64,000 bases of DNA from an uncultured Verrucomicrobiales bacterium. GTDB taxonomy: Bacteria > Verrucomicrobiota > Verrucomicrobiia > Verrucomicrobiales > Akkermansiaceae. The position numbers and the translations under genes were made by a program. Positions within the stretch are counted from its first letter, which is position 1. Every line of letters starts with the position of its first letter. The notes below the pieces were generated by a model. It had not been told where the DNA came from. It searched no databases and was given only the letters and a program-made list of their open reading frames with translations. Shown here in pieces: positions 45,320 to 54,462 of the stretch. The stretch lies in assembly GCA_937901085.1 (NCBI GenBank), contig CALCHQ010000105.1:29954-93953 (forward strand). Reading direction: 5' to 3'.

Positions 45320-46852
45320 TTACTTCACCAGGCTGTGGCCGGTCATTTCGGCGGGCTGCTCAATGCCGAGCAGGTGCAGCAGCGTGGGGGAGATGTCGGC
45401 CAGGATGCCATCGCTCAGGGTGATACTGTCCTGGTCGGGGCCGCAGTAGATGAGGTCTACGAGGTTGGTGGTGTGGGCGGTGTTGGGGGAACCGTCCGGG
45501 TTGAGCATGTTCTCGCAGTTGCCGTGGTCGGCGCAGATGAGGCAGCAGCCGCCCAGTTCGAGAATCTTGGTCACGCTCTTTTCCAGGGCAGCGTCCACAG
45601 CTTCACAGGCGGCGATGCCGGCTTCCAGATAACCGGTATGACCCACCATGTCGGGGTTGGCGAAGTTCATGATGGCGATGTCGTAGTTGCCGATGGCTTC
45701 CACAAACTTGTCGGCCACTTCGCCTACGCTCATCTGGGGCTTGAGGTCGTAGGTGGCGACTTCGCGGGGGGAGGGGACGAGGATGCGGTCTTCGCCTTCG
45801 TACTGGGTTTCTACGCCGCCGTTGAAGAAGAAGGTGACGTGGGCGTATTTCTCGGTTTCGGCAATGCGGAGTTGCTTGAGTCCGGCCTTGGAGATGACTT
45901 CACCCAGGATGTTGGTGAGCTGTTCCTGTTCGAAGACGACCGGGGTGGGGTAGCAGGCTTCGTATTCGGACATGGTCACGTAGTGTACCTTGGGTTGGAC
46001 GGTGCGGTCGAAGCCGTCGAAGTCTTCGTAGATGAAGGCGCGGGACAGCTCGCGGGCGCGGTCGGCACGGAAGTTGAAGAAGTAGACGACGTCGTTGTCG
46101 CGTATGCGCTGGGTGTCGGCATCCACGAATACGGCGGGTTTCATGAATTCGTCCGTCACGCCGTCTTCATAGCTCTTGCGGGCGTAGTCGGCGGGGCTGC
46201 AGCTGCAGGCTTCGCCCTTGCCGAGGACGATGGCATCCCAGCCAATCTGGACGCGGTCCCAGCGCTTGTCGCGGTCCATGGCGAAGAAGCGGCCGACAAC
46301 GGTGGCAATCTTGGCACCGTAGGGGGCGATGGCGTCTTCAAGCTGCTGCAGGAAACCGGCACCGCTCTTGGGGTCGGTGTCGCGGCCGTCCATGATGGCG
46401 TGGATGTAGATGTCCTTCACGCCGGCTTCAGCGGCAATCTTGACAAGGCCGATGAGGTGTTCGATGTGGGAGTGTACGCCGCCGTCGGAGACGAGGCCCA
46501 TGAGGTGCAGGCGGGTGGCTGCGGCTTTGGCGTATGCTTCCACGATGACGGGGTTCTTGGCCAGGCTGCCGTCGTTGATGGCGTTGGTGATGCGGCAGAG
46601 GTCCTGGAAGACGACGCGGCCAGCGCCCAGGTTCAGGTGGCCTACTTCGGAGTTGCCCATCTGGCCGTCGGGCAGACCTACGTCCTGGCCGGAGGCACCC
46701 AGCATCATGTGCGGGCAGGTGGCCAGCAGTTTGTCGGTGAAAGGAGTCTTGGCGAGAACGGTAGCATCGCCGGTCTGATTGGCGGCTTCCGGGCCCTGCG
46801 GGTTGCGGCCCCAGCCGTCGCGGATGATAAGTACTACGGGTTTATTAGCCAT
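45320..46852 (-). CDS. gpmI: 2,3-bisphosphoglycerate-independent phosphoglycerate mutase
   Basis: 510 residues, standard length. Interconverts 3- and 2-phosphoglycerate in glycolysis with two Mn ions. Visible: VVLIIRDGWGRNPQGPEAAN (metal Asp), the phosphoserine in QMGNSEVGHLNLGAGRVV, HLMGLVSDGGVHSHIEHL, HAIMDGRDTDP, NFRADRARELSRAF, NFANPDMVGHTG and ICADHGNCENM (metal ligands). Monocistronic, with a leaderless promoter and an intrinsic terminator. Confidence 0.98.
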   Translation of the reverse strand: MANKPVVLIIRDGWGRNPQGPEAANQTGDATVLAKTPFTDKLLATCPHMMLGASGQDVGLPDGQMGNSEVGHLNLGAGRVVFQDLCRITNAINDGSLAKNPVIVEAYAKAAATRLHLMGLVSDGGVHSHIEHLIGLVKIAAEAGVKDIYIHAIMDGRDTDPKSGAGFLQQLEDAIAPYGAKIATVVGRFFAMDRDKRWDRVQIGWDAIVLGKGEACSCSPADYARKSYEDGVTDEFMKPAVFVDADTQRIRDNDVVYFFNFRADRARELSRAFIYEDFDGFDRTVQPKVHYVTMSEYEACYPTPVVFEQEQLTNILGEVISKAGLKQLRIAETEKYAHVTFFFNGGVETQYEGEDRILVPSPREVATYDLKPQMSVGEVADKFVEAIGNYDIAIMNFANPDMVGHTGYLEAGIAACEAVDAALEKSVTKILELGGCCLICADHGNCENMLNPDGSPNTAHTTNLVDLIYCGPDQDSITLSDGILADISPTLLHLLGIEQPAEMTGHSLVK

Positions 46853-46858
46853 GCGCGT

Positions 46859-46887
46859 ATTTTATCATCTTTCTAATCGGATGTGAA
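46859..46887 (-). promoter_or_regulatory. Leaderless gpmI promoter
   Basis: Minus strand TTCACA (46882-46887), 17 nt, TAAAAT (46859-46864), 6 nt before the ATG at 46852. It overlaps the hairpin at 46888-46930 only at the edge. Confidence 0.6.
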
Positions 46888-46930
46888 GCCAAAACATACA
46901 GAAGCGCCCGGGAAATGCTGGCGCTTCTGT
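46888..46930 (-). terminator. Terminator of the TPR lipoprotein gene
   Basis: ACAGAAGCGCC (46898-46908) and GGCGCTTCTGT (46920-46930), loop 11 nt; on the minus strand ATGTTTTGG follows. It lies directly upstream of the gpmI promoter. Confidence 0.75.
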
Positions 46931-46962
46931 GCAGCGGGGGAAATGGGATACCTGCGGGCGGC

Positions 46963-49398
46963 TCAGCCGGCAAAGTAGGTCTGGCGGATGAAGTCTGCCC
47001 AGTCGGAGAACTGGCGGCGTTTGGCCAGGCTGGCTTCTTCCTTGTTCCAGCCGGCTATCTGGTCTGCCTGTTCGGCGGCTTCGTTGTAGCGTTTCAGTTC
47101 TAGTAGCTGGGAGACGGCTCCCGAACCGGCGCTGTAAAGGATGGACCATTCGGCTTCGGAGGGGGATTTGCCGGTGGCCGGGCGCATGGAGAGGACTTCG
47201 CGGTAGTCGCGCAGGGCTTCTTCCTGCAGCCCGGCGCGCGAGGCAAGGGTGGCGTGGTGCAGCAGGGCTCGGAAGCGCCAGCTGGCGGGGAGTTCGGCCT
47301 TGTTGAGCAGTTCTCCGGCTATGGCCACAGCTTCGAGCCGGCCTTCGGCTGTGCCGAGCAGGGCTTTGTTATTGGCCAGAACGGCATGAGCCAGCAGTTT
47401 GTCCTGGAGGCGCATGTCCGGGTTGGTCCGCAGGATGTGGGTGATGATTTGTTCGGATTCTTCGTGCTTGCCCAGGCGCAGCAGCACGGCGGCGCGGCGG
47501 GTGGAGGCCTTGATGTTGAGTTCGCTGTTGCGGGCGGCGCAGGTTTCGTAGAGTTCGGCGGCGCGTTTCAGCGAATCCAGCGTGCCGATGAGTTCGGAGA
47601 CGCGGGCCGACATGTAGAGGGCGCGCGGGGCAAAGTCGGTGCGCGGGTACTTACGCAGCAGGTTGTTGAGGGTGCGGAGGGATTCGGGGTACTGGCCGTC
47701 GGCAGACTGCAGGCTGGCAAGGTGCAGGGTGAGTATGGCGACGACATGGGGGTCGTTGACTTTGCCTGCTGCCTGGCGGATGAGGTCGATGCTTTCCTTG
47801 CTGGCGTTGAGTTCGCCGCTGGTGCCGGAAATGCGTCGCAGGGCTTCTTCCTGCAGGGCAAAGAAGCGCAGCTGGCGTTCGGGGGTGAGCTGGGTGAGGC
47901 GGTTGTTGATTTCGCTCTTGAGCAGCAGCTCGCGGGCAGAAACGGGGTTCTGCTGCATGTGCAGGTAGGCCCGGTCCATTTCCACATCGGCGCGCTGGTC
48001 GGGGGTGGGGGCTGGGGCAGAGAGCAGGATTTCGAGGTCGGCCTGTGCCTGGGCCGGGTCTTTGTCGAGCAGGTAGGCAGCGCGGCTGCTCAGCAGCTCA
48101 AAGTGCAGTTCCGGGGAAATATCCGGCATGTTCAGCACGGCTTCCTGGATGGAGCTGTTGCCGGAGATGAGGGCGCTGAGCAGTGCATTGCGGAGGGCGG
48201 CGGGGCGCAGGTTTTCGGGTGCGAGGCGCGCGCAGTCGAGGTAGGCCTGGGCGGTGGCAGGCAGGGCGGGGTCGCGCAGCAGGGTGTCGATGAATTCCTT
48301 GACGATGTCGTTGCTGCGGATCATGCCCAGGTAGAGGAGGGCTTCGTGGGTCTGGTTGCGGTTGAGGAACCAGCGGGTCTGCTCCAGCAGAATGGTGCGG
48401 GTGGCGGTTTCATTGGGGCAGGTGGCCGCTGCGGTGTTGGCGCAGGTGACGTCGATGGGGATTTCAGATGCGGCGCTTTCCGGGATGAGCAGGTGCTGCA
48501 GGATGAGCAGCGCGGTGGCGGCGCGGCGCGATTTCAGCGGTTCTTCTGCCCATTCGCGCAGCTTGGTGCGGGCGTATTCGCTCTTTTCGAAGGCCTTGCG
48601 TTGCTGGAGGCGGCGGAAGGCTTCTTCCAGCAGCGGGGAATCCGGGTTGGCAGAGATGAAGTGCAGCAGGGTTTCTTCTCCCTTGCCGTCATCGTAGTCG
48701 GCCACGGTGCCTTCATGGCTTTCACCGATGAGTGGCAGGGCAATCCGGCTTTCGGTCGCCGGTTCTTCGCTCCGGGGGAGGGCGGCTTCCTTGGCGTAGT
48801 ATACGGCAGAGAGGGAGAGGCGGGCGCGCTGGCGCATGATGGCAGGCAGGCTGCTGTCTGCTTCCAGTTCGCGGCAGAGGTCGATGGCCTTGTCGTATTC
48901 GCCCCGAAGGCGCAGGTTGTCGATTTCCAGCAACCGGAGCAGCGGGGTGAGTGCCGGTTTGTCGGCGGCCATGCGCCGCAGGCGTTCAAGGGCTGAATTA
49001 TCCTGGCTGCTGGGCTGGCGGAGCCAGAATTCGGCCAGGGCGGCGGTGGCCAGCGTGGCAATTTCCGGATTGTTGCAGGTGGCCATGGGGGTGGCAATCA
49101 CTGCAAAGTCCACACGGTCACTCTTCCAGGCGCAGTACAGCAGCGCCTTGGCGGCATAGGGGTAAAGTTCGTGTCCGGCCGGTACTTTTTCCAGCTCGGT
49201 GGCGGCCTCACTCAGTCGCCCCAGGTCAATGAGGGCGCGGCCTTGCCAGAAAGCCGCTTCGGGCGAAGCCTGCCCCCGTAGTGCATCCAGCGCATCGGCG
49301 GGTCTGCCGTCGCGCACCAGGGCTGCGGCCTGCGAGGTATCGGCATGGGCGCAGCTGGCGGCCAGCAGGGCGAGGGGGAACAGATGGCGGAGTTTCAT
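46963..49398 (-). CDS. Exported tetratricopeptide-repeat protein, 811 aa
   Basis: N-terminal signal with a lipobox-like LAASC (LFPLALLAASCAHADTS), so a periplasmic lipoprotein or a secreted protein cut after AHA. The rest is Ala/Leu-rich paired helices in TPR style, for example AAFWQGRALIDLGRLSEAAT and ESLRTLNNLLRKYPRTDFAP (a BamD/CpoB-type YPxSxFAPxA unit). Such proteins scaffold envelope-assembly complexes. No enzyme motif seen. The M23 peptidase gene lies upstream on the same strand 32 nt away, so both may be one transcript. Confidence 0.82.
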   Translation of the reverse strand: MKLRHLFPLALLAASCAHADTSQAAALVRDGRPADALDALRGQASPEAAFWQGRALIDLGRLSEAATELEKVPAGHELYPYAAKALLYCAWKSDRVDFAVIATPMATCNNPEIATLATAALAEFWLRQPSSQDNSALERLRRMAADKPALTPLLRLLEIDNLRLRGEYDKAIDLCRELEADSSLPAIMRQRARLSLSAVYYAKEAALPRSEEPATESRIALPLIGESHEGTVADYDDGKGEETLLHFISANPDSPLLEEAFRRLQQRKAFEKSEYARTKLREWAEEPLKSRRAATALLILQHLLIPESAASEIPIDVTCANTAAATCPNETATRTILLEQTRWFLNRNQTHEALLYLGMIRSNDIVKEFIDTLLRDPALPATAQAYLDCARLAPENLRPAALRNALLSALISGNSSIQEAVLNMPDISPELHFELLSSRAAYLLDKDPAQAQADLEILLSAPAPTPDQRADVEMDRAYLHMQQNPVSARELLLKSEINNRLTQLTPERQLRFFALQEEALRRISGTSGELNASKESIDLIRQAAGKVNDPHVVAILTLHLASLQSADGQYPESLRTLNNLLRKYPRTDFAPRALYMSARVSELIGTLDSLKRAAELYETCAARNSELNIKASTRRAAVLLRLGKHEESEQIITHILRTNPDMRLQDKLLAHAVLANNKALLGTAEGRLEAVAIAGELLNKAELPASWRFRALLHHATLASRAGLQEEALRDYREVLSMRPATGKSPSEAEWSILYSAGSGAVSQLLELKRYNEAAEQADQIAGWNKEEASLAKRRQFSDWADFIRQTYFAG

Positions 49399-49430
49399 GG
49401 CAGAAAGAGGGGGGGAGAGGAGGAATGGGG

Positions 49431-50483
49431 TCAGGGGGCGGCGGGGGGGGGGGCTTCGCCGTGCCAGAGGTACTGGGTGATGTAGGCCAGCCCGGAGCGG
49501 GTGAGCTGGGCGTTGGCGCTGTTGTTCTTCACGCGGTTGACGGTACAGTTCTGCTGCAGCGTGGGCATGGGGCGGCAGGAGACGATGTGCGGTGTCTGCA
49601 CGGTGCGGGTGGCGGGGTAGATGCCAATGGGAATGCCCTCTGCCGTGAAGGCGATTTCCAGGGAGGCCGGGCGTGTGCTGTCGGTTCTGCTGCCTTTGTA
49701 GAGGAAGGGGTGGCGGCGCAGTATATCCAGCGCGGCAATGCAGGGGACGGCCACGCGGTAGTGTTCCTTCAGGCTGGCAAAGTACCGGGAAATGGAAAAG
49801 GGGGTGCCGTGCTGGCAGGCCTTGAGGACGACAGCCGGGTCAAAGCCGACGAGGTTGAGGCCATTGAAGTTGCCGTGCTTGTTTTCTCCCTGGTAAAATT
49901 CGGCAAAGCGGCTGTTAATCATCAGCCCTATTTCGAGATGCAGGTGGGCGCGGGTTTTGTCCAGCCCCACACCGCTGTATCCAAGCTGGCCCAGCACATT
50001 GCCGGTGCCGACGCGCTGCCCGACGTGGCAGTCTACCGAGGCGAGGTGTGCGTACAGGGAATAGATGATGCCCTCTGGCGCACGGTGCGCTACCACGACA
50101 TAGCGGCCGTAGTTGCTCATGCCGGGTCGGGGGCTGGTGTGGACTACCTGGCCGGGGGCGATGGGGCGCACTTCATCCAGCGGGACACCGCGTGCGTCGC
50201 GCCGCAAGGGTTTCACATCGATGCCTTCGTGCATGCGGCTGTACATGACCTCGGCTCCCGGTTGCGGTCGGAAGGGATTGCGGACGAGCCCGTAGGTGCC
50301 GGCTTGCCAGGGCTGGGTCTTCTGCCCTTCAAAGAGGCGGTCCACGTACATGAAGTAATCGTCACCCCCGGTGGTGAAAAGGGTGGTGTTGTCCGTGGGC
50401 AGGCGGAACACGATGTCCTGCACCTGCGCCCAGGCGCATGCACAGAGCGTTACACACAATGCTGCAAGCCGTCCCAGTATCAC
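49431..50483 (-). CDS. M23 family peptidase (LytM-type), 350 aa
   Basis: Signal peptide (ALCVTLCACAWAQ) then a peptidase domain: SRMHEGIDVKPLRRD (HxxxD zinc ligands), YVVVAHRAPEGIIYSLYAHL, RVGTGNVLGQLGYSGVGLDK and RAHLHLEIG (HxH). M23 enzymes cut peptidoglycan crosslinks or activate amidases. The C-terminal ~150 residues are not recognised. The start is a GTG overlapping the stop of the upstream lipoprotein gene (GTGA, 4 bp), so they are translationally coupled. Confidence 0.92.
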   Translation of the reverse strand: MILGRLAALCVTLCACAWAQVQDIVFRLPTDNTTLFTTGGDDYFMYVDRLFEGQKTQPWQAGTYGLVRNPFRPQPGAEVMYSRMHEGIDVKPLRRDARGVPLDEVRPIAPGQVVHTSPRPGMSNYGRYVVVAHRAPEGIIYSLYAHLASVDCHVGQRVGTGNVLGQLGYSGVGLDKTRAHLHLEIGLMINSRFAEFYQGENKHGNFNGLNLVGFDPAVVLKACQHGTPFSISRYFASLKEHYRVAVPCIAALDILRRHPFLYKGSRTDSTRPASLEIAFTAEGIPIGIYPATRTVQTPHIVSCRPMPTLQQNCTVNRVKNNSANAQLTRSGLAYITQYLWHGEAPPPAAP

Positions 50484-51151
50484 TGCCGATTCCCTTTACG
50501 GGTGGTGAAGGTACTGGGGTTCTTGGGCTTGGCCTCCTGCTTTTCCTTTTCTGCTGCTGCCTTGCGGGCGGCTTCAGGGGCGTTCCGGTAAGCGGAGGAG
50601 AAGAGTTCGGGGATGATGCGCCCGTGTTCGTCCTTGACAGGAGCGGCCGATTCCGGCAGTTCGGGGATAGGGCGGGGGTCTTCATCCAGATAACGCTTTT
50701 CTTCGATTTCGGGCGTGGCGGCCTTCAGTACTTCGCCCAGGCGCTTGAGGTCGTAGCCGTTCAGACCGCCCCAGATGATGAGCTGCCCATCGGTGATGCC
50801 GCAGTCAATCTCCATGGGCGGGTAGGCCAGCCCGCCGATGACGGGCAGGATGTGCCGGCCGATGTTCTGCTGGGTCTCGGTGTAGAGGCGCAGGCGGTAT
50901 TCCTTGGGTGTGTAGAGTACCACGCCGTAGGAACCGTCATCTGCCATGAAGGAGCGGAATTTCTCGAAGTGCTTGAGGCTCATGATGGGCATGCGGTTGT
51001 ACATGCGGCCATCGTAGCGCACATTGAAGGCGGCACCGCCTTCCGGGTTGGTGCTTTCGGTCAGGAAATAGGCTTTAATCTGCTTCTGCTGGCAGCTGCC
51101 GAGAAGGAGTGCTGCCACCAGGGAACAACAGGCAAGAAAGGGGGGCTTCAT
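50480..51151 (-). CDS. Hypothetical lipoprotein, 223 aa
   Basis: The ATG at 51151 yields a lipoprotein signal with lipobox LLGSC (CSLVAALLLGSCQQKQ); a longer reading to 51268 would destroy it. Mature protein has one mixed alpha/beta part (AFNVRYDGRMYNRMPIMSLK) and a long charged C-terminal tail rich in Glu, Lys, Pro (EAARKAAAEKEKQEAKPKNP). Function unknown. Coupled to the M23 peptidase gene by a 4-bp overlap, so perhaps a partner in cell-wall remodelling. Confidence 0.82.
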   Translation of the reverse strand: MKPPFLACCSLVAALLLGSCQQKQIKAYFLTESTNPEGGAAFNVRYDGRMYNRMPIMSLKHFEKFRSFMADDGSYGVVLYTPKEYRLRLYTETQQNIGRHILPVIGGLAYPPMEIDCGITDGQLIIWGGLNGYDLKRLGEVLKAATPEIEEKRYLDEDPRPIPELPESAAPVKDEHGRIIPELFSSAYRNAPEAARKAAAEKEKQEAKPKNPSTFTTRKGNRQ

Positions 51152-51179
51152 GGCGATGAATGGGAAAACAGGAGATTCT

Positions 51180-51806
51180 TCAGCCGCGCACAAGGTGGCG
51201 GCTGTGGATGCAATAGTTCGCGCCGCTCCACAGGGTGAGGATAACGCTGAGCCACAAGGTGATTTCACGGAACCACATGCCGGAAGCGCCGATGGAGAGG
51301 GAACGCAGGGGTTCGAACAGGTTGCCGCCGTAGGCCAGATGCACCATGCAGGCGATACAGTAGGTCAGCTGGGCAGCTGTTTTCCACTTGCCCAGCTTGT
51401 CTGCGGCAATGACCACCCCCTGTGCCACGGCCAGCTGCCGCAGCCCGGTGACCAGGAATTCGCGGAAGATGATGAGGATAGCCACCCAGAAGGGACAGAT
51501 GCCGGCGGCAGCCAGGTAGATGAAGGCGGCGCTCACCAGTATCTTGTCTGCCAGCGGGTCAATGAGTTTGCCGAAGTTGGTGACCAGATTGTATTTGCGG
51601 GCCAGGTAGCCATCGAAGAAGTCGGTGATGGCGGCCACCACAAAGGCCCAGAGCGCTACGCAGGCCGTCATGGAAACCGGCTGGAACCAGCAGCCTGTCA
51701 CTTCATTGATGTGGGGCGAGACGCTACCGTCCCACGCCAGCGCAATGGTGTAGACAATGACGAGGATGATACGGGAAATCGTGATGGAATTCGGCAGATT
51801 AAACAT
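51180..51806 (-). CDS. pgsA: CDP-diacylglycerol-glycerol-3-phosphate phosphatidyltransferase
   Basis: 208 residues. CDP-alcohol phosphatidyltransferase signature DFFDGYLARKYNLVTNFGKL then IDPLADK (D-G-x2-A-R-x8-G-x3-D-x3-D), followed by several membrane helices (VAILIIFREFLVTGLRQLAV). Makes phosphatidylglycerol phosphate in the inner membrane, the entry to phosphatidylglycerol and cardiolipin. It is 28 nt upstream of the lipoprotein-M23 pair on the same strand. Confidence 0.94.
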   Translation of the reverse strand: MFNLPNSITISRIILVIVYTIALAWDGSVSPHINEVTGCWFQPVSMTACVALWAFVVAAITDFFDGYLARKYNLVTNFGKLIDPLADKILVSAAFIYLAAAGICPFWVAILIIFREFLVTGLRQLAVAQGVVIAADKLGKWKTAAQLTYCIACMVHLAYGGNLFEPLRSLSIGASGMWFREITLWLSVILTLWSGANYCIHSRHLVRG

Positions 51807-51902
51807 TGTATCCCCTGTGTTATAGCCTGCCGCGCACTCACATGCAAGCAGAAATCAAGCCTGTATGCCAAAAACGGGCAGATTTTCTGACAGATTCTTT
51901 GC

Positions 51903-51930
51903 TTGAATACGAAACTGTTTTTGCTATACT
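51903..51930 (+). promoter_or_regulatory. Leaderless promoter
   Basis: TTGAAT (51903-51908), 16 nt, TATACT (51925-51930), 7 nt before the ATG at 51938. Confidence 0.6.
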
Positions 51931-51937
51931 TGCCCGC

Positions 51938-52675
51938 ATGAACGCTTTTCGCGCAACCATTCTCATTCTGCTGGTACTCACCGTGGGGCTGATGTTCTAC
52001 GCCTTTGTGGTGCTGATTCCCGCCCGCCAGGGTGAGTATCAGATGTATCAGACCCAGCTGAAAATCAATGAGTATGAGCAGCGCCAGATGGAGCATGAAG
52101 CCCGCATGACCCGTATGAAGGCCGATGCCGACACTCCCGAAATGGCAGCCGCCCGTGCCGCTGCCGAAGAGGAGGATAAGAAGAATGCCGCGGACCTCAC
52201 CAGCGCCGAGGAACACAGCGTGATTGCCTCGGCCAAGCGCCGCCAGGAGATTGAGGAAGCGGCTTCTGCCCCTGCCGCAGAGGATGATGCCTCTGCCGCC
52301 GCCTCCATGGGGGCGGTGACGGCTTATCTGGATGACTGTGCGGTGATTCTGTTCAAGGCCGACGGCACCACCCCGGTGAACGAGGGTTTGCAGATTGCGC
52401 TGCGACGTGGTGACTTCATCGTGTGCGAAGCGGTGGTGGATGGCCGCGATGAGGAATCCGGACAGTATACCGCCGCCATCAAGCAGGCTCATTTCGGCGG
52501 CGTGGAAGACCCGGCTGCCGAAGCCAACCGCCAGCCCCGCCCCGGTGACGAGGTCATCATTTCTCCTTTCCTCAGCAGCCGCGACCTGCGCCTGGAAAAT
52601 ACAGACTCCCAGCCTGCTGCGGAGGCCCCGCAGGCCATGCCGGAGATTGAGGCCGTGCTGACCCCCGTGCCCTGA
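51938..52675 (+). CDS. Single-pass membrane protein with coiled coil, 245 aa
   Basis: One N-terminal membrane helix (TILILLVLTVGLMFYAFVVL), then a highly charged coiled-coil region (QRQMEHEARMTRMKADADTP, EEEDKKNAADLTSAEEHSVI) and a small folded C-terminal part (VTAYLDDCAVILFKADGTTP, EGLQIALRRGDFIVCEAVVD). It is topologically like a periplasmic or cytoplasmic tether. Family not recognised. It is followed closely by metF (14 nt), so they are likely cotranscribed from the leaderless promoter upstream. Confidence 0.78.
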   Translation: MNAFRATILILLVLTVGLMFYAFVVLIPARQGEYQMYQTQLKINEYEQRQMEHEARMTRMKADADTPEMAAARAAAEEEDKKNAADLTSAEEHSVIASAKRRQEIEEAASAPAAEDDASAAASMGAVTAYLDDCAVILFKADGTTPVNEGLQIALRRGDFIVCEAVVDGRDEESGQYTAAIKQAHFGGVEDPAAEANRQPRPGDEVIISPFLSSRDLRLENTDSQPAAEAPQAMPEIEAVLTPVP

Positions 52676-52689
52676 TTCCTTTTTTCTTC

Positions 52690-53613
52690 ATGAAAGCGCT
52701 GTTCGACCGCACACCGAGTTTCTCCTTCGAGTTCTTTCCGCCGAAATCGGCGGAGGGGGCTCAATCCCTGCTGGAAACGGTGGTGAAGTTGCAGGAATTC
52801 CACCCCAGCTTCGTGAGCGTGACCTACGGAGCCGGCGGCAGTTCCCGCGGGTTGACCCGCTCCGTGGTGCATGATATGCAGAGCCGCGGAATCCCCACTG
52901 TGCCGCATCTCACCTGCGTGGGGCATACGGAGGCCGAAATCGAACAAATCCTTCACGATTACATCGGCGCAGGAGCCCGCGCCATTATGGTGCTGCGCGG
53001 CGATCCTCCCCGCAACGCTCCGTACGATGCCTCCCGCGATGCGTTCCGCCACGCTGCAGACCTGGTACGCTTCATCCGCAGATGGGAAGAACGGCAGCAC
53101 TTGTCCGAACGCCTCACCCTGGGGGTGGCCGGCTTCCCGGAGGGGCATCCCGATTCCCGCAACCGCCTGCGCGAGATGGATTTCCTGAAAGCCAAGGTTG
53201 ACGAAGGGGCAGACTACATCTGCACGCAGTTGTTCTTTGACAACCACGCCTTCTTTGATTTCCGCGACCGCTGCCGGCTCATGGATATCAACGTGCCCAT
53301 CATTGCCGGCATCATGCCCGTGACCTCCATCTCCAGCATGAACCGCATGGCCGAACTCTCGGCGGGAACAAACTTCCCCGCCCGCCTGCTCAAGGCCATG
53401 CTGCGTGCCGCCGGCGATAAGAACTCCATTGAGCGCATCGGCATCAATTACGCCAGCAACCAGTGCAGCGAACTGCTCGATGCCGAGGTGGACGGCATTC
53501 ACTTCTACACGCTCAACCGCTCCAAGGCCACGCTGGAAATCTACCACAACCTTGGCTTCAACAATTATTTTGACCTGGAGCGCCTGCGCTCCCTCAACAT
53601 ATTTTACAGATAA
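52690..53613 (+). CDS. metF: Methylenetetrahydrofolate reductase
   Basis: 307 residues. FAD-dependent reduction of 5,10-methylene-THF to 5-methyl-THF for methionine synthesis. Visible: SFSFEFFPPKSAEGAQSLLE (catalytic Glu), FVSVTYGAGGSSRGLT, PHLTCVGHTEAEIEQIL, AIMVLRGDPP, GVAGFPEGHPDS, YICTQLFFDNHAFFDF and IPIIAGIMPV-type PIIAGIMPVTS. Full length. It lies between the membrane coiled-coil gene and a TPR-like gene, each with small gaps, in one plus-strand cluster. Confidence 0.96.
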   Translation: MKALFDRTPSFSFEFFPPKSAEGAQSLLETVVKLQEFHPSFVSVTYGAGGSSRGLTRSVVHDMQSRGIPTVPHLTCVGHTEAEIEQILHDYIGAGARAIMVLRGDPPRNAPYDASRDAFRHAADLVRFIRRWEERQHLSERLTLGVAGFPEGHPDSRNRLREMDFLKAKVDEGADYICTQLFFDNHAFFDFRDRCRLMDINVPIIAGIMPVTSISSMNRMAELSAGTNFPARLLKAMLRAAGDKNSIERIGINYASNQCSELLDAEVDGIHFYTLNRSKATLEIYHNLGFNNYFDLERLRSLNIFYR

Positions 53614-53621
53614 ATCACTAT

Positions 53622-54446
53622 ATGGATACCAACAGCAAGAACAACGAGGACATCCAGCCCCTCTCTCCTGAGGAAATCAAGGCCATCGGCGAAATCGCCA
53701 TCGGCCCCTCCAAGCACGAGCAGTTCCTGAACGCCCACTACAAGAAACTCATGTGGGGCGGCATCACCCTCGGCATTGCCGCAGGCTGTGTCATCGCCTT
53801 CTTCTCGCACCGCAATGACCAGCGCCACGAAGCTGCTGCCCAGGTGGTGCAGGCGTTGAAAATCACCTCTCCCGGTGACGGTATCGCCTCGGCCGATGAA
53901 TACGATACTGCCACCCTTGCTGCGCTGCAGGAACAGTTTGCCAACACTCCTTCGGCCGTGACGGCTGAACTCATGAACGGCCTTTCCCTTCTGGCCAAGG
54001 GTGAGGAAGCCGGTGTAGCCGCTCTGGAGAACGTAGCCTCCAGCCATGCGCCCGCTCCGCTGCGTGGCCGCGCCCTCGCTGCCCTGGCCACCCACCAGTT
54101 GCAGCAGGGCAAGGACTCCGTGCCTGCCTGGACCCGCCTGGCCCAGATGGAAGCCAATCCCTACACCGCTCTGGCCTACCTCATGCTGGGCGACCTGGCC
54201 AAGGACAAGGGAGACAAGGAAGCCGCCCGCACTTGGTACGAGCAGTGCAAGGCCAAGTGCCCCACCAGCGCCCTTGTGGCCGACAAGACCATCGAAATGC
54301 GCCTCACCCTGCTGGATGTGGATGCCCCCACCCAGGTGGAGCCCGCTCCCCAGCCGGAATCCCAGCAGCCGGCTGGCAATCCGCTGGGCAATCCCTTCGG
54401 CGAAACTCCCGAAGTAGGCGAAACCAAGTTCAACGTAGGACTCTGA
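53622..54446 (+). CDS. Membrane-anchored TPR-like protein (YfgM-like layout), 274 aa
   Basis: One membrane helix near residue 45 (LMWGGITLGIAAGCVIAFFS) after a charged cytoplasmic N-terminus, then helical repeats (ALATHQLQQGKDSVPAWTRL, YLMLGDLAKDKGDKEAARTW) and a Pro/Gln-rich tail. The same topology as YfgM, which works with the SecYEG periplasmic chaperone network; membership is by topology only. Starts 8 nt after metF. Confidence 0.75.
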   Translation: MDTNSKNNEDIQPLSPEEIKAIGEIAIGPSKHEQFLNAHYKKLMWGGITLGIAAGCVIAFFSHRNDQRHEAAAQVVQALKITSPGDGIASADEYDTATLAALQEQFANTPSAVTAELMNGLSLLAKGEEAGVAALENVASSHAPAPLRGRALAALATHQLQQGKDSVPAWTRLAQMEANPYTALAYLMLGDLAKDKGDKEAARTWYEQCKAKCPTSALVADKTIEMRLTLLDVDAPTQVEPAPQPESQQPAGNPLGNPFGETPEVGETKFNVGL

Positions 54447-54462
54447 TTCATCTGCAGGAACC